64,000 nt of DNA from Azospirillum sp051124815 (lineage in GTDB: Bacteria; Pseudomonadota; Alphaproteobacteria; Azospirillales; Azospirillaceae). Of this stretch, positions 9,371 through 18,300 are shown one piece after another. The notes beneath the pieces are model-generated. The model ran no database searches. It was given only the letters and a program-made list of their open reading frames with translations, and was not told where the DNA came from. A program made the position numbers and the translations under genes. The stretch is from assembly GCF_051124815.1 (NCBI RefSeq), contig NZ_CP118492.1, positions 124,001 through 188,000 of the forward strand, written 5' to 3'. Position 1 is the first letter of the stretch, and each line of letters starts with the position of its first letter.

Positions 9371-12300
9371 TCAGGACTCTCCGGTGTCGGTGGTTGCGGA
9401 CAGAAGCCACGCGATGTTGGACGTGTTGCCGGCCCCCGGCGACGCGGCGGCGGTCGATCCGGCAAAGAGCAGGAAGTCGACGAGAATGCCGGGCGGGAAG
9501 CGGTAACCGAAGACGCTGAGCTGAATGTTGCCGAACAGCAGGGCATAGACCTGCGATCCGTCGTCGAGATCGACCTTCAGCAGATTGGCGTCGCCGAAGG
9601 TCGTTCTGAGGATTCCCTGGAGGTCGAAGCCGGCATAGCCGGCCGACAAGGAGGGCAGTTGCACCAGAACCGTGGCGGCGTCGTTGTCGGGCAGCGACGG
9701 CGCCGGTCCCCAGCCGAGGATGAGCGAAGCGGTGATGTCGCCATGGGCTCCGGACAGCGATCCCAGCGATCCCAGCGACATCTGGTACTGAAGCCCGAAG
9801 ATGGGGGACGTGGTCGTTGCGGGCAAACCTCCCGGCGGGAGCGGCGGCGAACCGGTCACGGTCGATGATGGCGCCAACTGCAGGACGTTGACCGTCTGCG
9901 CCCCCGTCCCGATCGCGGCGGCGCCGGGTCCGCTCATCAGGAAATTCGTGTATTTCAGCGGCAGGCTGGCCATCAGGCTCTGCGGGCGGATCGCGTTGGC
10001 GCCCGGCTGGGGCTTCAGCGTCTCCATGAGCAGCGTGACCGTCTTGCTGTCCGGCACCATCACACCCGCCTGATCCAGCGTGAAGGCGATGCGTACGGTC
10101 AATCCGTTGAACTGCAGCCCGGTGCCGGATGAACCGGGCGTGCCATAAGAGAAGAGATCCAGTTCCACGCCGGGGAATGGCGCCTCCCGGAAGTAGAGAG
10201 AGCCGTTCAAGACGAAATCCGCGACCACCCTGCCCTGCCCCGGGCTGGCATCGGCCGATGTCGTGCCGGTTACCGGAACGAGGCTGGCGCCGGTGAACAG
10301 GACGCGTTCCAGAATCCGCGTCTGCCCTTGCGGACGGACGAACTCGAAATCGAACGGCGTGGACGTCGTGAAGGAGACACGACCGACGCTTCCCTGCTGC
10401 TGGTACTGGCCTTGAATTGTGATGGCATTCTGGGGCACGCCGGGACTGGCCGGTTCGGGCGTCAGGGTGATCGCCCGTCCGAACAGCGCAGGCAGGACCA
10501 GCGACACCTTGACCGTCAGTTCGGCTATGGCCGAATTGCTGATGACCGCAATCAGTACGTCGACGTCGTAATCGGGGTTCGTCGCGTCGGCGGCCGCCGG
10601 CGGCGAAGTGTCCTGCCGCTCGTAGACGATCACGCTGAACACCGATGACTGTACAATGTCGAAGGAGCGTCCCCCGTCAGCGGCAGCCAGCTTGTTGGTT
10701 TGGACCCCGATGTGATGGGCCTGCAACGCGCCGGGAATGCCGCCGAGCAGCATCTGGAGGTCGGATGGCATGCCGTTGCCGTTGATCGGCACCGAAAAGG
10801 CGATCACCCCGGTCCATTGCGGGTCCTGCAGCAAAGCGTTGAACGCTTCGAACGTCCCATCTCCCGACGCGTCGAAGTCCTGGGCGAACCGGAAGGCCTG
10901 CTGCAACCGGGCGACCGTCGCCGCGGTGTTCGGCGCGTATTGGGTTGGCTCCGCCCAGTTCGTCGGGTCGAGAGCCAGGTCATGGAGCGACTGACGGGTA
11001 TTGAATTTGAAAATCAGGATCGACGGCGATTCGCCGCCGGTCAGATCTATGCTGAACTCGAAACCGCCGACCGCAATCAGATTCTGAATGCCCCAATCGT
11101 CGGCAGCGGTGTCGACGACCAGGAACAGCTGGTCCCGGGTCAGCAGAGTGGCGAGGCTGGGCGCCACCCGCGGTGGGGAGCCGATGCCGTTGAAGCGCAG
11201 GGCGTTGTCCTGCAACGCCGTTTGTCCACTGCCCATGGCCAGCGTGATCCTGGACCACGTGCCGTCGGGGTTCACGTCGATCAGCAGTCCCTGCGGCGTC
11301 GCCACGGCGGCGATATCCGCCGATGGCACGCGGGCATCGACGGGAAGAACGACCGGCCCTTGGGGCGAGTCAGCCAGTGCCTGATGGCGGAGTTGCGACA
11401 GAACCAGCGATTCCAGCAGGGTGACCGTGACCGGATCGACCTGCGGATTGAACGGTTGCCCTGTTGCGGCGTCGGTCGCGAACAGCGCACCGTAGGGCGC
11501 AACAGGGAATGCCACGGGGGTGTCGAGAACCGACAGCCGCAAATCGACCGTCGTGGCGACGCCGAGCTCGCCGAACGGCGAGGCGACGGCTGACAGGGTT
11601 GGCGGGGGACCGAAGAAAGAGGCGCCGCTCGACTGGCCGAAGTAGCCCCGGTCGCCGGCTCCGTCACCGGCCATCACCATGGCCCAGGAGGTCGTGGCGT
11701 CGTCCGTCAGCGGTCCCGCCGGCGGACTCGACGCGATGGTTCCCGGACTGCCGCCGGAGGGAAAGCCGATGGCGCAGGCCGGCTGGTTGTTTACGAAGAT
11801 CAGAAGATCGTCGGGTGCCAGGCGGAGAAACTCGCGCGCGAACAGACCGGGCATGAGCTGTCCGGTCGCCGGAGACGACGCCGGGAGGAGGAAGGCCCCG
11901 ACGGGAGAAAGGTAGCATGGATCCGGCGGCATCCCCTGCGAGAAGGCGAATCCGCCACCCAACGGTGCCGCGGCGGGAAAGCTCGGCGATCCGCCCTCCT
12001 CCAGAGGATCCCAGGGGGTGAGGACCATCGGGCTGCCGTCGTTGGCGAAGAAGACGGTCGACTGAAGAGCACGGGCGTTGAGCACCGGCTGGCTCGGCGT
12101 CGGCGCATCCTGTCCGTCGAAACGTCCCGCCCGGTCGATGAGCAGCCCCGTCGCGGCCGCATCGAGCGGGCGCACGGGATTCAGGCGCAGTTCGAACGCG
12201 ACGGAGGTGTTCATGCTTTCGCCGGGGGCGACCGACGGGAAGACCGGATAGGTCAGGCTTCCGCCACCGCCCGCCGAATAGAAGTATGTGATCGCGCAAT

Positions 12301-13057
12301 CGAAGGCGGCGTAGAGTCCACCGGGATCGAGAGCCAGATCGACCACCAACGATCCTGCGCCGGGACCGGCGAGTGCCAGGGCGACCGACCAGACGCCGCC
12401 GTTGGGCAGCCAAACCTGTTGCGGCGCGTTGTCGTAGCAAAGCGATATGGAGTCGGAAGCGGTCACGTCGGCGAAGATGCGGACGCTTGCCGCGCCGATG
12501 TCCGGACTGGCTTCGAGCAGGCTGATCGAGGACGACTGCTCTTGCGAGAGCACGATGCTCAAGCCGCCCGCAGACAGTTTGTTCGAACCGATCGCAGCCG
12601 AGACGGATGGCGAAAAGCGCTGGATCTGGATGTAGGGCGGCGACGACAGTGCCGATGGATCGGCCAGCCAGACGATGGCGCTGTAGACGGGATCTCCGGT
12701 GCCGCCATTCTGCAAGAGCCCCAAAAGCTCTCCCCTTGCCGTGGTGACGAACGCGGCGGAGTCATCATCGGGGATCGGCTGATTTGAAATCAGGTACCAG
12801 CCGAGTTCCGTCTGCCAAGCCTGTGCGAGGGTGAGCGGCGCGTTGGAGGGCGAGGAATCAGCGGCCAGCAGAAAATAGACCCACACCACCTGCCCGGCGG
12901 TGTCCGCGGAACGGGTGGCGGCGGAATATTCGTACAGCCCGGCGGCCACCAGCCGCATGCCCGGTGACGGTGGCGACGACGTGCTTTCCGGGGATGGACC
13001 GTTGCTGGACACCACGAGACCACCTTGCACCGAGGATTGGGAGGCACCTTCTTCCAC
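9371..13057 (-). CDS. 1228-aa Ser/Pro-loop protein of unknown function
   Basis: Function not recognised. Begins with GTG; an internal ATG at residue 34 (MRLVAAGLYEYS) is a possible alternative start because the first 33 residues are low-complexity Ser/Pro. The rest predicts as beta-rich with recurring Gly/Ala-Ser-Pro loops, like the downstream 2460-aa protein, and includes a segment SLGSLGSLSG encoded by tandem 9-base units. No signal peptide, transmembrane segment or catalytic motif was seen. It is followed after 4 bp by the 103-aa gene, so the three downstream genes and this one form a transcription unit. Both large proteins are extremely poor in Lys and Cys. Confidence 0.75.
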   Translation of the reverse strand: MEEGASQSSVQGGLVVSSNGPSPESTSSPPSPGMRLVAAGLYEYSAATRSADTAGQVVWVYFLLAADSSPSNAPLTLAQAWQTELGWYLISNQPIPDDDSAAFVTTARGELLGLLQNGGTGDPVYSAIVWLADPSALSSPPYIQIQRFSPSVSAAIGSNKLSAGGLSIVLSQEQSSSISLLEASPDIGAASVRIFADVTASDSISLCYDNAPQQVWLPNGGVWSVALALAGPGAGSLVVDLALDPGGLYAAFDCAITYFYSAGGGGSLTYPVFPSVAPGESMNTSVAFELRLNPVRPLDAAATGLLIDRAGRFDGQDAPTPSQPVLNARALQSTVFFANDGSPMVLTPWDPLEEGGSPSFPAAAPLGGGFAFSQGMPPDPCYLSPVGAFLLPASSPATGQLMPGLFAREFLRLAPDDLLIFVNNQPACAIGFPSGGSPGTIASSPPAGPLTDDATTSWAMVMAGDGAGDRGYFGQSSGASFFGPPPTLSAVASPFGELGVATTVDLRLSVLDTPVAFPVAPYGALFATDAATGQPFNPQVDPVTVTLLESLVLSQLRHQALADSPQGPVVLPVDARVPSADIAAVATPQGLLIDVNPDGTWSRITLAMGSGQTALQDNALRFNGIGSPPRVAPSLATLLTRDQLFLVVDTAADDWGIQNLIAVGGFEFSIDLTGGESPSILIFKFNTRQSLHDLALDPTNWAEPTQYAPNTAATVARLQQAFRFAQDFDASGDGTFEAFNALLQDPQWTGVIAFSVPINGNGMPSDLQMLLGGIPGALQAHHIGVQTNKLAAADGGRSFDIVQSSVFSVIVYERQDTSPPAAADATNPDYDVDVLIAVISNSAIAELTVKVSLVLPALFGRAITLTPEPASPGVPQNAITIQGQYQQQGSVGRVSFTTSTPFDFEFVRPQGQTRILERVLFTGASLVPVTGTTSADASPGQGRVVADFVLNGSLYFREAPFPGVELDLFSYGTPGSSGTGLQFNGLTVRIAFTLDQAGVMVPDSKTVTLLMETLKPQPGANAIRPQSLMASLPLKYTNFLMSGPGAAAIGTGAQTVNVLQLAPSSTVTGSPPLPPGGLPATTTSPIFGLQYQMSLGSLGSLSGAHGDITASLILGWGPAPSLPDNDAATVLVQLPSLSAGYAGFDLQGILRTTFGDANLLKVDLDDGSQVYALLFGNIQLSVFGYRFPPGILVDFLLFAGSTAAASPGAGNTSNIAWLLSATTDTGES

Positions 13058-13164
13058 CGACCTGCCGCGCCGGGCTGCACGGCCGGAACGGGGGCGGACG
13101 GATTGTTCCTGCGCCGCTGTTGCAAGCCCGCCTCACCCGCTTGTCCGGAACAGGGAGAAGCCCG

Positions 13165-13210
13165 GGAAGGTGATGAGAGATCCGGCGGACGCCGCCTCTC
13201 CTCACCTTCC
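13165..13210. repeat. Long imperfect hairpin in the gap before the 1228-aa gene
   Basis: The arms GGAAGGTGA (13165-13173) and TCACCTTCC (13202-13210) pair perfectly, with an inner GAGA/TCTC stem and a GC-rich loop that can itself fold. It occupies the 239-bp space between the small 124-aa gene and the 1228-aa gene. It lacks a following T-run in either direction, so a REP-like palindrome or an mRNA processing hairpin is more likely than an intrinsic terminator. Confidence 0.5.
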
Positions 13211-13296
13211 TGCGGGGCCTCCTTCTTCCCTCCCGGCGGAGAGAAAGGTTGAAGGGCGCGCTTTACAGGAACGCTATCGTCCTGTTCGCATCACGG

Positions 13297-13671
13297 CTAA
13301 AGGCTCAGGCTCCCGGCGACGGCCACGCCGTCGTTGCACAGAACCCAGCTCGCCGCATTTGCCGTTTGATAGAACAGATAGAGCTGGAGGGGCTGATTGA
13401 GCTGAGTGTTCACAGGAATCGTGACGGTCGTGGAAGCGGTTCCCAAGCCGTTGGCCGGAGTAATCGAGCAGCTGTTGGGGCCGATACCGAGCACCCCGGC
13501 CGCCGGCTGGGAACCGCTGAAGGGAATCGTCGCCGCGCCAGGAGCCCAGAGGGTGGTGGTCGAGGTGCTGGCGGCGGGCACAGTCACGATCTGTGCTGGC
13601 GGCGCATTGTTGACATTGACATAGATGGCAGAGGCGGTTGCATTAAAGACATTGATGTTAACAGTGGTCAT
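13297..13671 (-). CDS. Small beta-rich protein, paralogue of the next gene (124 aa)
   Basis: The start MTTVNINVFN is chosen because GGGGAG sits 4-5 bases before it; an in-frame ATG 12 bases upstream has no ribosome site. The protein is a paralogue of the 126-aa product at 13757-14137. Both begin with short beta repeats (NVFNATASAIYVNVNN versus YMFNASLTLLNVSING), share IPFS/IPFT followed by a G-IG-NSC-ITP motif near the middle, and end with LQLY-FY followed by a WVL/WIL strand. The conserved Cys in NSC and a second Cys near the C-terminus could pair. No signal peptide. Function unknown. Confidence 0.75.
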   Translation of the reverse strand: MTTVNINVFNATASAIYVNVNNAPPAQIVTVPAASTSTTTLWAPGAATIPFSGSQPAAGVLGIGPNSCSITPANGLGTASTTVTIPVNTQLNQPLQLYLFYQTANAASWVLCNDGVAVAGSLSL

Positions 13672-13756
13672 GGCGCTCCCCATTTACAGGTTGACTTTGA
13701 GCAATGCCGATGCACAAACAAGCCCCCGTCGATATCGCAAAGAAAATCTACGATAT

Positions 13757-14137
13757 CTATGGTTGGCTATCGCTGGAGAATTGTAATGAACCGTTTATGC
13801 ATTGACCATTATCCAGCAAAATCCAAGAAACGTTGGAATCATCTACATAATAAAAATAAAGTTGAAGAGGCGTGTTTGGAGGTGTTGAGTCGTTTATGAC
13901 TATTGTCGCCGTGTTTGTAATAGAGCCACGGGTAGGCGTAATCTCGCAAGAATTGCTGCCAATGCCAAATGAACCTGCCGAAGGTAGGCCGGCGGTGAAC
14001 GGTATCGGCTTTGGTGCCGGTGCGGGTTGCCAACCGCTGCTGGCTGCGGCGCCACTGATTGTCAACGGGTTTCCCCCATTGATTGACACGTTCAGCAACG
14101 TGAGGGAGGCGTTGAACATGTAAACGTTTGCGGCCAT
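13757..14137 (-). CDS. Small beta-rich protein, paralogue of the neighbour (126 aa)
   Basis: A strong ribosome site, GGAGGAAGGA, directly precedes the ATG. The protein shares its layout with the 124-aa neighbour: N-terminal strand pair, Pro-rich segment (PAPAPKPIPF), SFGIGSNSCEITP motif, then PLQLYFYY and WILLDNG near the end. Base composition is clearly AT-richer than the surrounding genes, which suggests acquisition by transfer. Function unknown. It may be a small structural protein working with the larger products of the same strand. Confidence 0.75.
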   Translation of the reverse strand: MAANVYMFNASLTLLNVSINGGNPLTISGAAASSGWQPAPAPKPIPFTAGLPSAGSFGIGSNSCEITPTRGSITNTATIVINDSTPPNTPLQLYFYYVDDSNVSWILLDNGQCINGSLQFSSDSQP

Positions 14138-14170
14138 TCCTTCCTCCCGAAACGTAACCTTCGCATCAAG

Positions 14171-14674
14171 TCATTGCGCGCAATCAGCCCATGCGGCCTG
14201 CTTCAATGCCCCCTTCTCGGAAGACAGGATGAGACCATTCGCCAGCAGCCACACAGCTACGCTGACGGCAGCCGATCCTACACTTGGTCTTGCATCGACC
14301 GTCTGGGTCCATGAACATCCATTCGCAAATACAACCTTGATATTCGTTCCATACAGTGCAGCGACCGAGTATCCGACCGATAAAGACACCGTCCATGGGT
14401 TACTCATGGTCATTGGCTGAACGGTTAATCCAGGTATTTCTATACCACCTATACTTATGGAGGATATTCTTTCACCAGTCATATTGAAGAAAAACGCGCA
14501 CGGCGGCGCGGCACAAAAATTCTGTTGACCGACTTCATAATCCTCATTCCGTTTTGCATCATGCGCAAACTGCGCTTCTGCATAGCTTTGTAAAAATATA
14601 CATAATGAAAAACACAATACAATTCTCAAAAATACCTTCAAAGCGCGCGAGTGTCGATTGAAGAACGTCTTCAT
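14171..14674 (-). CDS. Putative secreted protein with signal peptide (167 aa)
   Basis: The start MKTFFNRHSRAL is chosen because it gives a clean signal peptide: basic n-region, hydrophobic core VFLRIVLCFSLCIFL, and a cleavage-like site at YAEAQ. A longer frame exists but would bury the signal. The mature part has four Cys residues (FCAAPPC, NGCSW, ADC) and a beta-rich middle (ISSISIGGIEIPGLTV), consistent with an exported disulfide-bonded protein. The gene is AT-rich relative to the window and has no clear Shine-Dalgarno site. It is the first gene of the minus-strand run. Function unknown. Confidence 0.65.
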   Translation of the reverse strand: MKTFFNRHSRALKVFLRIVLCFSLCIFLQSYAEAQFAHDAKRNEDYEVGQQNFCAAPPCAFFFNMTGERISSISIGGIEIPGLTVQPMTMSNPWTVSLSVGYSVAALYGTNIKVVFANGCSWTQTVDARPSVGSAAVSVAVWLLANGLILSSEKGALKQAAWADCAQ

Positions 14675-15340
14675 ACAATAAAGTTCCACAAAACACTCAT
14701 CATGCAAAGACAAGTTGGATTCATAATAACGCGATGTCAACTTTTTTATTTGCACTCGATTGTATGATGCCGGCCCATTTTATTGTCCGGCAAAAATTAC
14801 TTTCACTCATTTTGTTGATAAAAGCGCATCGACAGTTTTCGAAAACAACAAGTATCGCTCTGGACTTGATGCACTTTGCACCCGCATTCCGATTATCCTG
14901 ATAGAGTAAAAATTGGATCATCACAATATTAATCTTTGAAATCAGCATAGAAAATTGGCATAAACAGTGTATTTATTTGAGCGCAAGCATAAATAATGCA
15001 TTTCATTCACAGAATATGCCTCAAAATTCTGTGGCGCATGCCCTGCTTGGCAACCATGGCAATGGCGGTATCGCCGTGGCGGCTCGTATCCTGCCGCCTG
15101 ACGATTTAATGCCGCGGCCCCACCCTGAGCCCCGATTCGGTATCGGATCGCCAAACCATCGGACCGGTGTGACGGAGCGGCCGCTCACCACATCAAATCA
15201 GAATCATATGCACTCTGGTGAACAAGCCGGCAGCAATTTGGAACTCCATAGAAGATATTGACATTAACGATCATTCTGACAAAAATTATTGATGAAAGAA
15301 TGCATTCTTTTGTATGTTTTATTATGGGAGATATTTGGCA
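14675..15340. other. AT-rich intergenic region between divergent accessory genes
   Basis: A stretch of 666 bp, markedly AT-rich against the window, between the divergent secreted-protein gene and the glycosyltransferase fusion. It should carry both promoters. A TTGACA at 15258-15263 with an A/T-rich candidate -10 about 17 bases downstream could drive the plus-strand gene. Short frames on both strands show no protein-like composition and were not called. Confidence 0.5.
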
Positions 15341-18300
15341 GTGTCTTCTGATGTCAAGCACAGCGACCCGCTGCAGGCGCAGGCCGGGGAGTATCGGGTA
15401 TCCGTCGATGTTCATTTGCCGGATACCATGCCAGGATTTCGCAATATTCATAAGGGAAGCACCATCATTGTCTGCGGCTGTGGCGAATCCGTGTCTGGAT
15501 TCGATGATCCGGAGCGATTCATCACAATTGGGGTCAACGATGTTGGCCGGCTGTTTCAACCCGACTATCTGGTCGTGGTCAATCATCGCCACCAGTTTCG
15601 CAAAGATCGCTTCGAGCACATCGAAAACTCGCGCGCGCGGGCCCTGTTCAGCCATCTGCGACTGGACGTGGGCCACCCGAAGCAGATCCGCTTCGCGCTG
15701 GGACGTCGCGGCGGTATGGAGGTCGATGACCCGACGAGTCTACCCTACACCCGCAATTCGCCTTACATCGCAACCTGTCTTGCGCTCTTCATGGGTGCGC
15801 AGCGGGTCGGGCTGATTGGCGTCGACTTCACTGACCGGCATTTTTTCGGCGCGCTGGGGACCCATCCCCTGACAAGGGAACTGCGGCAGATCGACATGGA
15901 GTATGGGCGCCTCGCCGAGACGTGGCGGGCGCGGGGCGTCAGCATCGTCAATCTCAGCCCGGTCAGCCGCTTGCAATCGCTGCCGCGGGCATCTCTCGAC
16001 GACCTGCGTCGCGACGGACCGAGTCGTACGATATCGACGCCCGCTCCCGCCTCCACCGACCGTGCGATGCCGGCTGCCGCCGGCGGGCTGAAGCTGTTCT
16101 TCGTTCACTACCGCTTTCTTTCGGCGGGAGACGTCTTCACCCACGGATTGACGGAAGCGGCGCGGACCCTTGGCGTGAACGCGGAGCACACCTACTGGGA
16201 TGACCCGCGGCTCGAACAGCGGATCGCGGCCTGCGATCCGGACCTTGTGCTCGTCGTTCACGGCCGGCGCTTTTCGCGCCGCCGCATCCGCCTGCCGGAA
16301 CGGGCGAAGACCGCGGTCTGGCTGGTCGACGAGCCGTACGAGGTCGACGACACGGCGTCGTGGTCAGGCCGGTTCGACGCGGTGTTCCTCAACGACTTCA
16401 CCACGCTCGCCCGTCACCGGAACGCTCATTACCTGCCGGTGGCCTTCGATCCGTCGCGCCACACGGACAATGGCGGGGAACGGCGCCACATGGTCGGCTT
16501 CATCGGTGGCTACAACCCCGACCGCGAAGCGATGCTGCTGCGCCTGCTCGACGAGGGGATGCTGTCCTACGTGGTCGGCGGCCCCTGGCGCTCGCCGCGC
16601 CTGAAGGCGATCAGCCGATCGGGAAACATTCCGGCCGCCGAGACCGCCGAGCTCTATCGGCAGACCCGGATCGTCATCAACATCTTCCGGTCGCAGCACC
16701 ATTTCAACCGCGCTAAGACGCCGGGCCACGCGATGAACCCCCGCGTCTATGAGGCGCTGGCCTGCGGCGCGCTTGTGGTGTCGGAGCATCGCCCGGAAAT
16801 CGAGACCGTGTTCCCGGCAATGCCGGTGTTTCGCGGACCAGACGAGCTTGTCGCCGTCATGCGACGCCTGCTGCGCGACGAGGAGGCTTTCGCCACGGCC
16901 CTCGCCGCCTGTCGCGCCGCCCTGCCCGGCCACAGCTATGCCGACCGTCTCAAAACGATCATCTCCGCGTTCGCCGGCGCCGGCGCCGAACCGATGCCCG
17001 TGGTGCCGTCGCTTGCCGTTCTTCCGACGCTCCCCGCCGGATGGGGGAGCACGGCGGGCCTGATCCTGCACAACCAGCCGGACCAGGCCCTTGCGTTGCG
17101 CCTGCCGCACGCTCTGCCCCCCGGCGCGGAGGAGGGGCTGGCGAGCCTGGATCGGTTCGGCCCCATCCGCCTTTCCTGCATGATCGAGCCCGGCGCGGGC
17201 GCCAGGGTCATCCTGAAGCTGCACCAGCAAGACCGTCTCGATCAAACGACCAATTCCTACCACATGGTACTGGAACAGGGGCAGGGGTACGTCGCCACGC
17301 ACAACAAGGTGCTCCACCGGTTCTCATGCTTGGCCCAGGGAGCGGTTGCGGTAACGCTGGAATGGAACGGCGGACTGCTCAGAGGAACCGTGGGGGGACA
17401 GGCGCTGCCCGAGTTGCAAGCGCGGCAACTCACCGAAGGCTATTGCTTCATCGGCCTCAATCGCGGAACCGCCGTGGTTCGCGATCTGGAGATGGTCGCC
17501 CCGCCGCCGGCTCACACAGTTCCCGCACCGTCGGCACCCTCGTCCGAAATCCGCCTCTGCCGCGGCATCGACACACCGGTCGAAGGCTGCGTCCGCCTCG
17601 ACGACGGGGCCGCGCTGGCGTCGCTGATGCGATTCACCGACGTCGACGTCACGATGACGGTCAGCCTGGAACCGCAGGCATCGCTCGTGGTCAAGCTGCA
17701 CCTGCAGGACAGCCAGGACGCTGCGACCAATTCCTATCATGCGATCTTCCGGCCCGATCGTGCCTATCTCGCGCGGCACAACCGCATTCTGGCTTCGCTG
17801 CCGGCGCCGCTGGGCACGAACCGGCGCCTTGGCTTTCGCCGCTTCGCCGACCGGCTGCAACTGACGCTCGACGGCCGATGCGTCGCCCAGGTGCGCGACA
17901 GCTTGCTTGCCTGCGGCCATGTCACGATCACCGCCGAAGACGGGGCGGCGATACTGTCGGACCTCACGCTCACGCCCCTTGACCAAGCGGCGGCCGCAGC
18001 CCTCGTCGCGGCCGGAACCGGCCGGTCGCGGATGGCGCAGGCTCATGCCTCCGCCGCACCGGTCACGCCGTTTTCAACGACACCCACGCGCAATCTGATC
18101 TATCACATCTGGCCGGTGCGGAATTCGGTCTGGCGCTGGAACCTGCAGCAGCTTCTCGAACGAATCGAGCTGTTCAACGGACGGCGCATCATCGGGATCG
18201 TCAGCGACGACCATTCCGATGAACCGGAAGCCGTGCAGGCGATGCTCGAAGGGCACGGGTGCGAATTCATCCAGCGCCCCAACCGGCCGACGGGCGAAGT

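Noticed and set aside
9755..9785. Short tandem GCGATCC-type units resembling a small repeat array
   Set aside because: They are in-frame codon repeats for Ser-Leu-Gly within a gene, not spacers with unique sequence, so not CRISPR.
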